Shown in pieces: positions 26,691 through 35,015 of a stretch of DNA of 64,000 nucleotides. This DNA is from Nocardioides luteus. GTDB lineage: Bacteria > Actinomycetota > Actinomycetes > Propionibacteriales > Nocardioidaceae. How positions within the stretch are numbered: position 1 is the first letter of the stretch; each line of letters starts with the position of its first letter. The stretch spans positions 496,001 to 560,000 of the forward strand of contig NZ_JADOVJ010000001.1 of the NCBI RefSeq assembly GCF_015752315.1, read 5' to 3'. The notes beneath the pieces were generated by a model that was not told where the DNA came from, did no database searches, and saw only the letters and a program-made list of their open reading frames with translations. The translations under genes were made by a program, and so were the position numbers.

Positions 26691-29321
26691 TCAGCCGGCC
26701 ATGTCGGGGCGCCAGCGGAGAACCTCGCGCTGGAACGCCTCGGGGTCGACCATCGACTTGTCGACCTGGACCGCACCGGCCTCGTCGGTGTTGAACTCGA
26801 CGACCCACTCGTCGGTGGCCGGCTCACCCTTGATGGTGATGTCGGTGTGGGTGTCGTAGAGGTCGTAGGTGTGGGTCTGCTCGTCCTTGCGTACGTCGAG
26901 CACGCCCTCCTCGGTGACCGTAACGGTGCTCTCGGTCATGAGCGAGCCGTCCTCGGGCTTGAAGGTGCGGACGGTGAGCTTCTTGGTGCCGGACGGCTCG
27001 CCCTCCAGGTCGGCGTCGGACGCGTCGTCGGCGGCCTTGGTGGGCTCGGGCACGGTGTCGGCGCCGGGGATCTTGGCGCCGGGGAACCTGCCGGACTCGG
27101 CGAGCTTCACCGCTGCCAGCCAACCGCTCGAGCGCTGGGGGAGCGAGTCGCTCGGGGTGTCGGGCAGGTCGGCCTGACCCGCGGCCGCGTCGTTGGACGG
27201 CGCCGCCTTCTTGTTGCCCTGCTTCTTGCCGGTCGGGCGCTCGGGCAGGTTCACGGGCGCGGTCGGGGGCCCGGCCGTGGGCGTGGCCGATGAGCCGACC
27301 GGCGCGGGAGCGGTGGTCGTGTCGGACGGGACCGGCTCGAGAGGCTCGACCACGAGCGGCTCGGCGGGAGCGTCCGGGATGGGCTGGCTGGCCTCGGGCG
27401 GGTTCGGGGTCGCGGCGAGGGTGAGCTCGAGGGCCTGCATCGCCCGCTTGTTGGTGCTGCCGCCCTTGACCGCGAGCATGACGGCCTCGCGCAGGTCGGC
27501 GAGCTGCTTGGCGAGCTGGGCGCTGCGGCGCTCGGCGATCTGCCGGTCCACGATGGCCTGCTCGACCAGCTGGGTGTTGTGCAGGATCGAAGCCTCGACG
27601 GCCTGACGGTCGATCGCCTTCTGGCCGGCGACCTCCTCGGCCTCGGCACGCAGGCGTACGGCCTCGGCGGCCTGCTCCTGGACCTCGGCGAGACGGTTCA
27701 TCATCTCCGTCATCCGGCGCTCGGCCTCTTCGCGCTCACGGGCCTGTCCGGTGATGACCTCGGTCATCGACTCGTGGGCGGTACGCAGCGCGGTCTCCGC
27801 CGCGCGACGACCCTCGTTGGCCTCGGTGGCAGCGCGCTCGGCGGCACGCCGGCCCTCCAGCGCCTGGACGGCGAGATCGGCGTGCTCGGAGGCGCGCTGG
27901 TCGGCCGCCATCCGGGCGATGTTGGCGGCCTCGGCCGCCTGCTCGGCCTGCGAGGCGAGCTCGGTGAGCTGCCGGTAGCGCTCCTCGTTCTCGTTGGCCT
28001 CGTGCGCGGCGGCAGCAGCGAACTCGGCGTACTGCTTCGCGCTCTTCTCGGCCTCGAGGCGGGCGTCGTTGGCGGCGTCGGCGGCCTTGAAGGCGCGCAG
28101 CGCCGCCTCCTCCGCCTCGGTGCGGGCGGCGAGCGCCTCGGCAGCCACGGCGTACTGGTCGGCAGCGGCGGCCTCGGCCGCGGCCCGGGTCATCGCGTGG
28201 TCCTCGGCGTTGGCGTCGGCGGCCTTGCGCTCCTCGAAGGCCTCCCTCGCCGCTTCCTCGGCCTTGGCGCGGGCGGTCGCCGCCTCCTCGGCGGCGGCGT
28301 AGGCGGCCTCGGCGGCGGCCTCGGCCTCCTTGCGGGCCTGCTCGGCCCTCTCCGCCTGGGTCGCCATCGCGACCGCGGACTCCTCGGCCGTGATGCGAGC
28401 GGCTGCCGCCTTCTCGGCCTCGGTCGCACGGTCGTTCGCGGCCTGCTCGGCGGCCTGGCGCGCGGTGAACGCAGCCAGCGCCTCGTCGGCCCGGCCGGCC
28501 GCGGCTGCGTCGGCCTCCTCGCGCATCCGCGCGAGCTCCTCGGAGCGGGCGTCGGCCGCGGTGCGGGCGGTGTAGGCGGCCTCGGCCGCTGCCTCTGCCT
28601 CGCTGCGGGCCTCGTAGGCGGCGCGGGCCTCGTCGGCGGCCTTGCGGGCAGCCTTCTCGGCTGCCGCCAGCGCGTCGCGAAGCTCGTCCATCTCCTCGAG
28701 GCGGTCCTCGGCGGCCGCCTCGGCGACGCTGCGCGCGGCGTAGGCGGCCTTGGCCAGCTCGGCGTGCTCGGCGGCCTTCGTGTGGGCCTCGGCCGCGGCG
28801 GCGGCCGCGGCGGCGGCCTCCTCGGCCTTGGCGCGGGCGGCCTCCTCGGCCTCGCTGCGTGCGCGGGTCTGCTCCTCGGCGGTGCGGGCGGCCTCGAGGA
28901 GGCGACGCTCGGCGGCCTCCAGCTCCTTGCCCCTCGCGACCGCGGCCTCCTCGGCCTCGGCGCGCTCCTTGGCACGGGTGTCGGCGAGCTTCTCGGCCTC
29001 GACCCGGGCGCGGGCGTACTCCTCGGCAGCCTTCTCCGCGACCTCACGCGCCTGGTGGGCGTCGGCGGCCAGCTCGGCGTGGAGCTTGGCGGTCTCGTCG
29101 GCCTTCGCGCGGGCGGTCGCGTGCTGGGCGGCGGACTCCTCGGCCACCAGCCGCTCGGCCGCCTGCTCGGCTGCCGCCTGCTCGGCTGCGATGCGAAGTG
29201 ACTCGGCCGCGGCGGCCGCGCGGGCCAGCTCCGCAGCGCGCGCCGTCAGGTCCTCGTCGTCACCCGGCTGGGCGGCCGAATCCCGGCTCCACCACTTGCC
29301 ACTGGGGGTCTGCGTGCTCAC
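26691..29321 (-). CDS. 876-residue alanine/glutamate-rich coiled-coil protein of unknown function
   Basis: GTG start 8 nt after a TAGCAT hexamer. Residues about 25-640 are an almost unbroken coiled coil of Ala, Glu, Arg and Lys with many repeats of the type ARAEAEEAA, interrupted by rare Tyr and Met residues. A Pro/Ala/Thr-rich linker follows (about 650-725), then a distinct C-terminal part from about 731 (SSGWLAAVKLAESGRFPGAK; later KKLTVRTFKPEDGSLM, VLDVRKDEQTHTYDLYDTHTD, FQREVLRWRPDM) that looks globular and beta-rich. No signal peptide or membrane helix is visible, so it is probably cytoplasmic. It could be a scaffold of the DivIVA or Scy/FilP kind, but no sequence motif proves that. Confidence 0.75.
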   Translation of the reverse strand: MSTQTPSGKWWSRDSAAQPGDDEDLTARAAELARAAAAAESLRIAAEQAAAEQAAERLVAEESAAQHATARAKADETAKLHAELAADAHQAREVAEKAAEEYARARVEAEKLADTRAKERAEAEEAAVARGKELEAAERRLLEAARTAEEQTRARSEAEEAARAKAEEAAAAAAAAAEAHTKAAEHAELAKAAYAARSVAEAAAEDRLEEMDELRDALAAAEKAARKAADEARAAYEARSEAEAAAEAAYTARTAADARSEELARMREEADAAAAGRADEALAAFTARQAAEQAANDRATEAEKAAAARITAEESAVAMATQAERAEQARKEAEAAAEAAYAAAEEAATARAKAEEAAREAFEERKAADANAEDHAMTRAAAEAAAADQYAVAAEALAARTEAEEAALRAFKAADAANDARLEAEKSAKQYAEFAAAAAHEANENEERYRQLTELASQAEQAAEAANIARMAADQRASEHADLAVQALEGRRAAERAATEANEGRRAAETALRTAHESMTEVITGQAREREEAERRMTEMMNRLAEVQEQAAEAVRLRAEAEEVAGQKAIDRQAVEASILHNTQLVEQAIVDRQIAERRSAQLAKQLADLREAVMLAVKGGSTNKRAMQALELTLAATPNPPEASQPIPDAPAEPLVVEPLEPVPSDTTTAPAPVGSSATPTAGPPTAPVNLPERPTGKKQGNKKAAPSNDAAAGQADLPDTPSDSLPQRSSGWLAAVKLAESGRFPGAKIPGADTVPEPTKAADDASDADLEGEPSGTKKLTVRTFKPEDGSLMTESTVTVTEEGVLDVRKDEQTHTYDLYDTHTDITIKGEPATDEWVVEFNTDEAGAVQVDKSMVDPEAFQREVLRWRPDMAG

Positions 29322-29335
29322 GAGGGTGAATGCTA
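29322..29335 (-). promoter_or_regulatory. leaderless promoter -10 of the coiled-coil gene
   Basis: TAGCAT on the minus strand, 8 nt before the GTG at 29321. Confidence 0.45.
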
Positions 29336-29426
29336 ACGGCGAAGTAGGCAGCGTGTGGAGTCTCCGAGAGGATTAACACGCGTGCTACCTGGAACTACAT
29401 GGGTGTAATTCCGGACGGTGTCGAAA

Positions 29427-29786
29427 TCAGTAGACGAGAGCCTGCACGCCGTCGCGGAGGATCTCCTCGGCGAACACGACCGCACCCTTGATGGTGACGC
29501 CCTTGATCAGGTCGTCCTCGGTGAGGTCTCGACGGGAGGCGCACTGGCTGCACACGGTGACCTCGCCGGCCTCGATGACCAGTGCGATGAGCTCCTGCAG
29601 CGGCGCCGCGTTCTCCAGCGTGAATTCCTCGGCGCGCCCGGGCACCGCGAACCACGTCGCCTCACCGGTGAGCCACAGCGACACCTTCGCACCGGCGGTC
29701 GCGGCCGCCGAGGCGACCGTGAAGGCCTGGTTCGTACGCTCGGGCGCCTCGGCGCCCACGGTCACCTTCACCACGAGTTCTTGCAT
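29427..29786 (-). CDS. DsrE/DsrF-like protein
   Basis: A 119-residue protein with the alternating strand-helix layout of the DsrE/F sulfur-relay fold: MQELVVKVTVGAEAPERTNQAF, GAKVSLWLTGEATWFAV and a C-terminal TVCSQCASRRDL that carries the two cysteines. Related proteins bind persulfide sulfur or act as small redox partners. The ATG at 29786 lies 7 nt after TAATGT and has no ribosome binding site. Divergent from the nitrobindin gene, with about 60 bp between the starts. Confidence 0.7.
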   Translation of the reverse strand: MQELVVKVTVGAEAPERTNQAFTVASAAATAGAKVSLWLTGEATWFAVPGRAEEFTLENAAPLQELIALVIEAGEVTVCSQCASRRDLTEDDLIKGVTIKGAVVFAEEILRDGVQALVY

Positions 29787-29799
29787 GCCGAGCACATTA
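29787..29799 (-). promoter_or_regulatory. leaderless promoter -10 of the DsrE-like gene
   Basis: TAATGT on the minus strand, 7 nt before the ATG at 29786. Confidence 0.5.
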
Positions 29800-29834
29800 G
29801 CGCTTGCGTTTCGGGTCGTAGGCGACGTACGGCC

Positions 29835-29846
29835 TAAACTCGGGGT
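29835..29846 (+). promoter_or_regulatory. leaderless promoter -10 of the nitrobindin gene
   Basis: TAAACT is followed by 6 nt and the GTG at 29847. Confidence 0.55.
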
Positions 29847-30350
29847 GTGGCTTTCGAACTTCCGGAGAACCTTCACCCCGACGCGGGTCCCTGCGCATGG
29901 ATGCTCGGCACCTGGCAGGGCAACGGGCACGGTGACTATCCGACGATCGACAAGTTCGAGTTCGGTCAGGAGCTGATCTTCACCCACGACGGCCGGCCGT
30001 TCTTCCACTACTTCTCGCGCTCGTGGATCATCGACCCCGAGACCGGCGAGAAGGTGCGCGACGCCGCGCTCGAGACCGGCTTCCTGCGCTTCCGCCCCGA
30101 GGGCGAGGTCGAGTGGGTGATGACGCACAGCAGCGGCATCGTCGAGATCTGGTACGGCAAGGCCGAGGGCGGCAAGCTCGACATCGTCACCGACGCGGTC
30201 GCCCGCACGGAGACGGCCAAGGAGTACACCGCCGGCAAGCGGCTCTACGGCAACGTCGAGGGCGACCTGCTCTATGCGTACGACATGGCCGCGATGGGTC
30301 AGGCGCTGCAGCCGCACCTGTGGGCGCGGCTCAAGCGGGTTCCTAAGTAG
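29847..30350 (+). CDS. nitrobindin-like heme-binding beta-barrel protein (DUF1794/THAP4 type)
   Basis: A 167-residue lipocalin-like barrel. The N-terminal MLGTWQGNGHGDYPTI is the family's G-x-W-x-G-x-G motif, and the C-terminal ALQPHLWARLKRV supplies the proximal heme His (about 159). Nitrobindins bind ferric heme and react with nitric oxide or peroxynitrite. Leaderless GTG start. The fur-type gene begins 6 bp after the stop and ygfZ follows, so the three probably form one operon concerned with metal or Fe-S homeostasis. Confidence 0.85.
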   Translation: MAFELPENLHPDAGPCAWMLGTWQGNGHGDYPTIDKFEFGQELIFTHDGRPFFHYFSRSWIIDPETGEKVRDAALETGFLRFRPEGEVEWVMTHSSGIVEIWYGKAEGGKLDIVTDAVARTETAKEYTAGKRLYGNVEGDLLYAYDMAAMGQALQPHLWARLKRVPK

Positions 30351-30355
30351 TCGCG

Positions 30356-30787
30356 ATGACCGAGGCGGCTGAGGACTGGCGCGAGGCCCTTCGGGCGAAG
30401 GGCTATCGACTCACGCCCCAGCGCGAGCTGGTCCTCGGAGCCGTCGAGCGACTGCGGCACGCCACCCCCGAGGAGGTGCTCGCGGTCGTGCGCGAGTCCT
30501 CCTCCGCGATCAACCTCTCCACCGTCTACCGCAACCTCGAGGTGCTCGAGGAGCTGGGTCTGGTGCGCCACGCCCACCTGGGCGAGCGCGCCTCGACCTA
30601 CCACTCCGTCTCCGGGCGCCCGCATTTTCATGCCGTGTGCAGGAAGTGTCAGAAGGTCACGAGCGTTGACCCCTCTGTGGCCGACGGAATCTGCGAGCGG
30701 CTGCGCGAGGAGTACGCCTTCGAGGCAGATGTCGCTCATCTGACCGTCTTCGGGGCGTGCGTCGACTGTTCTTCAGAGCCCACGTAG
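30356..30787 (+). CDS. Fur-family metal-responsive repressor
   Basis: A 143-residue Fur-fold protein. The DNA-binding part has YRLTPQRELVLGAVE and INLSTVYRNLEVLEELGLV; the metal part has RPHFHAVCRKCQKV and a second pair CVDC near the C-terminus, forming the structural Zn site. The family covers Fur, Zur and Nur. Gene order (nitrobindin, fur, ygfZ) resembles that around the nickel regulator Nur in Streptomyces as I recall it, so Nur is a fair guess, but sequence alone does not fix the metal. Confidence 0.88.
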   Translation: MTEAAEDWREALRAKGYRLTPQRELVLGAVERLRHATPEEVLAVVRESSSAINLSTVYRNLEVLEELGLVRHAHLGERASTYHSVSGRPHFHAVCRKCQKVTSVDPSVADGICERLREEYAFEADVAHLTVFGACVDCSSEPT

Positions 30788-30796
30788 GAGCACAGC

Positions 30797-31756
30797 ATGA
30801 TGACTGCCAGCCCGCTTCTGTCCCTGCCCGGCGCCGTCGCCGGCGACGGTGCCGACGCACCTGTCGCCGCGCACTACGGATCGTTCAACCTGGAGCAGCG
30901 GACGTTGGCCTCCGGCGAGGGCTTCGTCGACCTGTCCCACCGTGACGTCGTGCGGATCGCGGGGCCCGACCGGCTGACCTGGCTGCACTCGCTGACCTCG
31001 CAGGCGTTCGAGGGTCTGGCCCCAGGCGCCTGGACCTCGGCCCTGATCCTGTCGCCGCAGGGACATGTCGAGCACTTCTTCTCCGGCGTCGACGACGGCA
31101 CCGCCTTCCTGGCGTGGACCGAGCCGGGCGCCGGTTCGGCGCTGGTCGACTACCTGGAGCGGATGAAGTTCTGGTCCGATGTGACCGTGACGGCGGAGCC
31201 GTCGCAGGCCTCCGTCTGGCGTCCCTCGCAGGGCTACTCGTTCGTCCCGCGCGAGTCCTTGGAGAAGTACGCCGCTGCCGCAGGCCCCGCCTGCGGGTTC
31301 TGGGCGTTCGAAGCTCTCCGGATCGAGCGTGGTGAGCCGCGGTTCGGCGTGGACACCGATGCGCGCACGATCCCCAACGAGGTCGGCTGGGTGCCGGGTT
31401 CGGAGGAGACCGTCGGCCCGGAGTACGCGGTCCACCTCGACAAGGGCTGCTACCGCGGCCAGGAGACCGTCGCTCGCGTGCACACGCTGGGCCGTCCGCC
31501 GCGGCGCCTGGTGCTTCTCCACCTCGACGGCTCGGAGAACCGGCTGCCCGCCGCCGGCTCCGAGCTGGTCTTCGGTGAGAAGACGGTCGGCTTCGTCGGC
31601 TCGTCCGCTCGCCACCACGAGCTCGGCCCGATCGCGTTGGGGCTGGTCAAGCGCAACGTACCTGTGGATGCGCAGCTCGTCGTGGACGGGATGCCCGTCG
31701 CTCAGGAGGTCCTCGTCGACCCCGAGATCGGCCTCCACATCCGCCCGCTCCGGTGA
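30797..31756 (+). CDS. ygfZ: YgfZ/GcvT-domain folate-binding protein
   Basis: A 319-residue tetrahydrofolate-binding protein of the YgfZ/IBA57 family. The diagnostic motif KGCYRGQETVARVHTLGRP is present with its conserved Cys, and DRLTWLHSLTSQAFEGL marks the folate domain. Family members help assemble or repair Fe-S clusters. Starts at ATGATG behind AGGAG, 9 bp after the fur-type gene, probably translated from the same mRNA. Confidence 0.9.
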   Translation: MMTASPLLSLPGAVAGDGADAPVAAHYGSFNLEQRTLASGEGFVDLSHRDVVRIAGPDRLTWLHSLTSQAFEGLAPGAWTSALILSPQGHVEHFFSGVDDGTAFLAWTEPGAGSALVDYLERMKFWSDVTVTAEPSQASVWRPSQGYSFVPRESLEKYAAAAGPACGFWAFEALRIERGEPRFGVDTDARTIPNEVGWVPGSEETVGPEYAVHLDKGCYRGQETVARVHTLGRPPRRLVLLHLDGSENRLPAAGSELVFGEKTVGFVGSSARHHELGPIALGLVKRNVPVDAQLVVDGMPVAQEVLVDPEIGLHIRPLR

Positions 31757-31780
31757 TCGGCCGGGTGGAGCCTGTCGGCG

Positions 31781-31800
31781 GCGAATGAACGTTCGTTCGC
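31781..31800. promoter_or_regulatory. 20-bp near-perfect palindrome, TetR-type operator candidate
   Basis: GCGAATGAACGTTCGTTCGC differs from its reverse complement at one pair. The GAACGTTC core resembles TetR-family sites. It lies 25 bp after ygfZ and 83 bp before the frameshifted membrane gene. No adjacent tetR gene. Confidence 0.5.
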
Positions 31801-31882
31801 CCGACTCAGTCGCTCCGCCGGCACTTGTGAAGGGTTCGGGGAAGCCCAGATAGGGCGTAGGCCGATCTGGGATGCTCCCGCC

Positions 31883-32411
31883 ATGTCTGAGACTGAACTC
31901 GGCGCCGCCATGAATCCCGGCGCGGTGCCGAGTCGCTCGGGAGACCCCGGATGGGGCCTCCGAGTGATGGCTGGGATACCGCTCGTGATCGCATGGATCG
32001 TTCTCGTACGCGGCCTGTATTTCCTGACACCATCGAGCGACCCCGATGCTGGATCTCGAGGCTGGTCACGGGTTCGCGATGACCGTGGAGGTCTATCTTC
32101 CGTCCATGTTTCTCGGGTGTCTCGTGCTTGTCGGGATACCGCTGATGTTCCTCAAAGGCATCGGGACCGTCATGGGCATCATCTCCGCCGTCGGCACGGG
32201 CTTGTTCACAGTCTGGGTCGCTCGTTCCGAGCAGCTGCTGGACTACCTGCCCGGGCTGGGTACGGCGCTGCTGATCACCGGAGCTCTCAGCGTGATGGCG
32301 TTGTTACTGGTCCTCGGCGCGGCCGGGCTGAGCGCTCAGGAGCCAGCGCGCCCGGCGGCCACGGCGTCGAGGGCGAGGGTGGCGAGGAAGTCGCCGGGGA
32401 TGCCGGGGTAG
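31883..32411 (+). pseudogene. small membrane protein split by a frameshift at a C run
   Basis: The frame at 31883 (MSETELGAAMNPG) gives one membrane helix (GIPLVIAWIVLVRGLYFL) and then loses coding sense after LTPSSDP. The frame starting near 32046 gives MLDLEAGHGFAMTVEVYLPS and three further helices up to about 32335. Removing one C from the CCCC run at 32041-32044 joins the two into a single protein of about 175 residues with four helices. The last 76 bp overlap the convergent ADP-ribosylglycohydrolase. Either a real frameshift, a sequencing slip, or two small genes. No family recognised. Confidence 0.5.
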
Positions 32412-33316
32412 CCGTGGCTGAGCTTGCGCCACTCGGCCGGGATGGCGGAGGCGCCCCAGCGGGCGCCGAGGAGGCCACCGGCGATGGCGGCGATGGTGTC
32501 GGTGTCGTTGCCGATCCGGATGGCGGTGTTGAGGGCCTCGACATAGTGCTCGGGTCCGGTGGACGGGGTCTGGGCGATCGAGGACCAGGCAGCTTGCAGC
32601 GCGGTGACGACCCAGCCGTTGGGGTTGAAGGTCGCAGGCGGCGCAGTCTCCGCCTCGTCGAGCTTCTCGGTCCAGAAGGACGCCTCGGCGGGGGAGAGGA
32701 GGGACAGGCCGGAGCGTACGTCGAACTCGCCGTGCGTCACCGCGTGCTCGATCGCCAGGGACCAGAGGACGCAGCCGGACTGGGCGTGCTCGTCCCAGTG
32801 CGTCAGCGCGCTCACTGCCGCGGCCGCCTCGGCGACGGCGGGGCGGTCACCGAGATAGGGAAGGGGGACCGGAGCCGTACGCATCAGGGAGCCGTTGCCG
32901 CCGGTGTGACCGGTCATCTCGTGCAACTTCTCCGAGACCTGCCGCAGGTCAGCCGCGGTCGGCGCGGGGCCGGCTGTGGTGAGCACGCGTGCGGTCTGGT
33001 TGCCGATGTCCTTCGGGTCCGACTCGGCCCAGGTCCGGAAGTTACGGGCGACCGCGGTCAGACCGTCCTCGCTGCGCAGGTCGAGCCCGCCGGCGGCAGC
33101 GTCGAGGATGCACCAGGCCATCGTGGTGTCGTCGGTCCACTCCCCGGGCGCGAACGGGCCGAGCCCGCCGCCGAGCATCTGCGCCTTCTCGTCCGCCCCG
33201 AGCGGGGGCCGGTCGAACTCGTAGTGAGCCCCGAGCGCATCCGCCACCGCGGTCCCGACGATGGCCCCGGCGGCCCGGTCACTCTGAGACTCGTTCAGCT
33301 CCACGCGACCAGACAC
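32336..33316 (-). CDS. ADP-ribosylglycohydrolase family protein
   Basis: A 326-residue enzyme of the DraG/ARH fold. The Mg-binding signatures are present: EWTDDTTMAWCIL, TGGNGSLMRTAPVP and IGNDTDTIAAIAGGLLGA. It removes ADP-ribose from proteins or other targets. The GTG at 33316 overlaps the stop of mshD by one base (TAGTG), which suggests coupled translation; a second GTG lies at 33304. The long N-terminal extension of the open frame is a shadow. In a GlnR/MshD unit, a role in nitrogen control by analogy with DraG is possible but unproven. Confidence 0.85.
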   Translation of the reverse strand: MSGRVELNESQSDRAAGAIVGTAVADALGAHYEFDRPPLGADEKAQMLGGGLGPFAPGEWTDDTTMAWCILDAAAGGLDLRSEDGLTAVARNFRTWAESDPKDIGNQTARVLTTAGPAPTAADLRQVSEKLHEMTGHTGGNGSLMRTAPVPLPYLGDRPAVAEAAAAVSALTHWDEHAQSGCVLWSLAIEHAVTHGEFDVRSGLSLLSPAEASFWTEKLDEAETAPPATFNPNGWVVTALQAAWSSIAQTPSTGPEHYVEALNTAIRIGNDTDTIAAIAGGLLGARWGASAIPAEWRKLSHGYPGIPGDFLATLALDAVAAGRAGS

Positions 33317-34134
33317 TAGCTGCGCGTGTACTGGACGTGCGTGTCCGCCGCGGCCCGGGTGAAGCCGAGCCCTTCGTAGAGACGTACGGCCGGGGTGTTG
33401 TCGCCCTCGACGTAGAGATGGATCGCATCCACCCCGGCATCTGCCAGGTGACGCAGCCCGAGGAGGGTGACCAGCTTGCCGAGGCCGCGACCCTGGGCGG
33501 CGGGGTCGACGCCGACGACATAGACCTCGCCCTCGGTCTCGCTGTGGCGCTTGGTCCAGTGGAACGCGAGGAGCTTCTCGCCCTCCCACGCGGTGACCAG
33601 CCCCGATGCGTCGAACCACGGCTCCGACATCCGCTCCCGCAGCCCGGCCTCGTCGAGCGAGCCCTGCTCGGGATGGTGCGCGAAGGCGGCGGCGTTGACC
33701 CGGAGCAGCTCGGCCTCGTCACCGGGCTCGAAGCTGCGTACGACGATCCCCTCGGCGGGCTCGGGAGCGGCCGGCAGCCCGGCAGCGGGGCGCCGCATCA
33801 CCCACAGCTCACGCGTACGCTCCCAGCCCTGCTTCGCGGCCAGCGCAGCTGCGGCCGGGTTGTCACCGTGCGACCACGCCGTCGTCCCGGCTGGAACCGA
33901 AGGCGCGCGGAGCAGCAGCTGACGCCCCAGCCCCACGCCGCGATGCTGGGTCAGCACCACCAGCGACAGCTCGGTGCCGATCAACAGCCCGAAGCCACGT
34001 ACGTCCCCCCAGATCGTGGCGTCCTCCGGACGGTTGCGCAGCGTGAGCAGGGTCGCCTCGTCGAGCGGTGCCACCCCGTCGTACGCCTCGGTCGCCTTCG
34101 CGATGTCCAGGACCTGCTCGACGCTGAGTGCCAT
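33316..34134 (-). CDS. mshD: mycothiol synthase, tandem GNAT domains
   Basis: A 272-residue protein with two GNAT domains. The C-terminal domain has the MshD hallmark NAAAFAHHPEQGSLD and the acetyl-CoA loop VDPAAQGRGLGKLVTLLGL; the N-terminal domain has HRGVGLGRQLLL. MshD acetylates cysteinyl-glucosaminyl-inositol to finish mycothiol, the actinobacterial low-molecular-weight thiol. It is a little shorter than mycobacterial MshD. It follows glnR by 9 bp, as in Mycobacterium tuberculosis, and overlaps the ADP-ribosylglycohydrolase gene. Confidence 0.92.
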   Translation of the reverse strand: MALSVEQVLDIAKATEAYDGVAPLDEATLLTLRNRPEDATIWGDVRGFGLLIGTELSLVVLTQHRGVGLGRQLLLRAPSVPAGTTAWSHGDNPAAAALAAKQGWERTRELWVMRRPAAGLPAAPEPAEGIVVRSFEPGDEAELLRVNAAAFAHHPEQGSLDEAGLRERMSEPWFDASGLVTAWEGEKLLAFHWTKRHSETEGEVYVVGVDPAAQGRGLGKLVTLLGLRHLADAGVDAIHLYVEGDNTPAVRLYEGLGFTRAAADTHVQYTRS

Positions 34135-34143
34135 AGGAGCAGC

Positions 34144-34890
34144 CTAGGCGTCGGCCCCCAGGCGAGGAGACGGGGCCAGCCGGGCGCCGTCGGCGGCGGC
34201 CTCGTTGTTCTTCGAAGGCAGCACGAAGCGGTAGCCGACGTTGCGGACGGTGCCGATGAGGGTCTCGTTCTCGGGGCCGAGCTTGGCGCGGAGGCGACGT
34301 ACGTGGACGTCGACGGTGCGGGTGCCACCGAAGTAGTCGTAGCCCCACACCTCCTGCAGCAGCTGCTGGCGGGAGAAGACGCGGCCGGGGTGCTGGGCGA
34401 GGAACTTCAGGAGCTCGAACTCCTTGAAGGTCAGGTCGAGCGGGCGGCCGCCGATCTTGGCGGTGTAGGTGGCGTCGTCGACCACGACCTCGCCGGACCG
34501 GATGACGTGGGCCTCGGGGTCGGAGGCCTCACGGGCAGCCGAGTTGCGGCCGATCGCGAGCTTGATCCGGGCCTCGAGCTCAGCCGGGCCACAGGTGTGC
34601 AGCACGACGTCGTCCATGCCCCAGTCGTGCGAGACGACCGCGAGGCCACCCTCGGTGGCGATCAGCAGAACGGGGATGTCGGTGCCGGTCGTGCGGATTA
34701 GACGACACAGGTCGCGGGCCTGGGCGAGGTCCTGTCGGCCGTCCACCAGCAGCAGGTCGGAGTCCGGCGCCTCGAGGAGCGCGCTACCTTCAGCAGGAAG
34801 GATCTTCACCTGGTGGCCGAGGAGCGAGAGCCCCGGAAGGACGTCTGCCGAAGGCTGGAGCGAACTGGTCAGCAAAAGGAGCGAGCTCAT
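34144..34890 (-). CDS. glnR: GlnR-type orphan OmpR-family response regulator
   Basis: A 248-residue regulator with an atypical receiver domain ([31 protein letters not shown] carries Asp at the usual site) and an OmpR winged helix ([53 protein letters not shown]). The N-terminal sequence is that of actinobacterial GlnR, the master activator of nitrogen assimilation genes, which acts as a dimer without a partner kinase. No kinase gene is adjacent. First gene of glnR-mshD-ADP-ribosylglycohydrolase. Confidence 0.9.
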   Translation of the reverse strand: MSSLLLLTSSLQPSADVLPGLSLLGHQVKILPAEGSALLEAPDSDLLLVDGRQDLAQARDLCRLIRTTGTDIPVLLIATEGGLAVVSHDWGMDDVVLHTCGPAELEARIKLAIGRNSAAREASDPEAHVIRSGEVVVDDATYTAKIGGRPLDLTFKEFELLKFLAQHPGRVFSRQQLLQEVWGYDYFGGTRTVDVHVRRLRAKLGPENETLIGTVRNVGYRFVLPSKNNEAAADGARLAPSPRLGADA

Positions 34891-35015
34891 TGGGGGTGCC
34901 TCTCGGTCAGAGAAAGAGGAGCACCGAAACGCAACATTGAGCCTCGGTGAGGTGATCGTTGGACCATATTAACGAAACCTCGCGGTGACATAGGAAGGTT
35001 GTCCACGAGAAAGTG

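Noticed and set aside
26691..29321. Tandem DNA repeat region or long plus-strand gene
   Set aside because: The apparent repetition comes from Ala/Glu codons of the coiled coil; the long plus-strand frame is its Gly/Leu-rich mirror and has no start signals.
34891..35012. GlnR box in the glnR-moaD gap
   Set aside because: Two CGAAAC motifs are present, but the required paired GTNAC spacing is not convincing.
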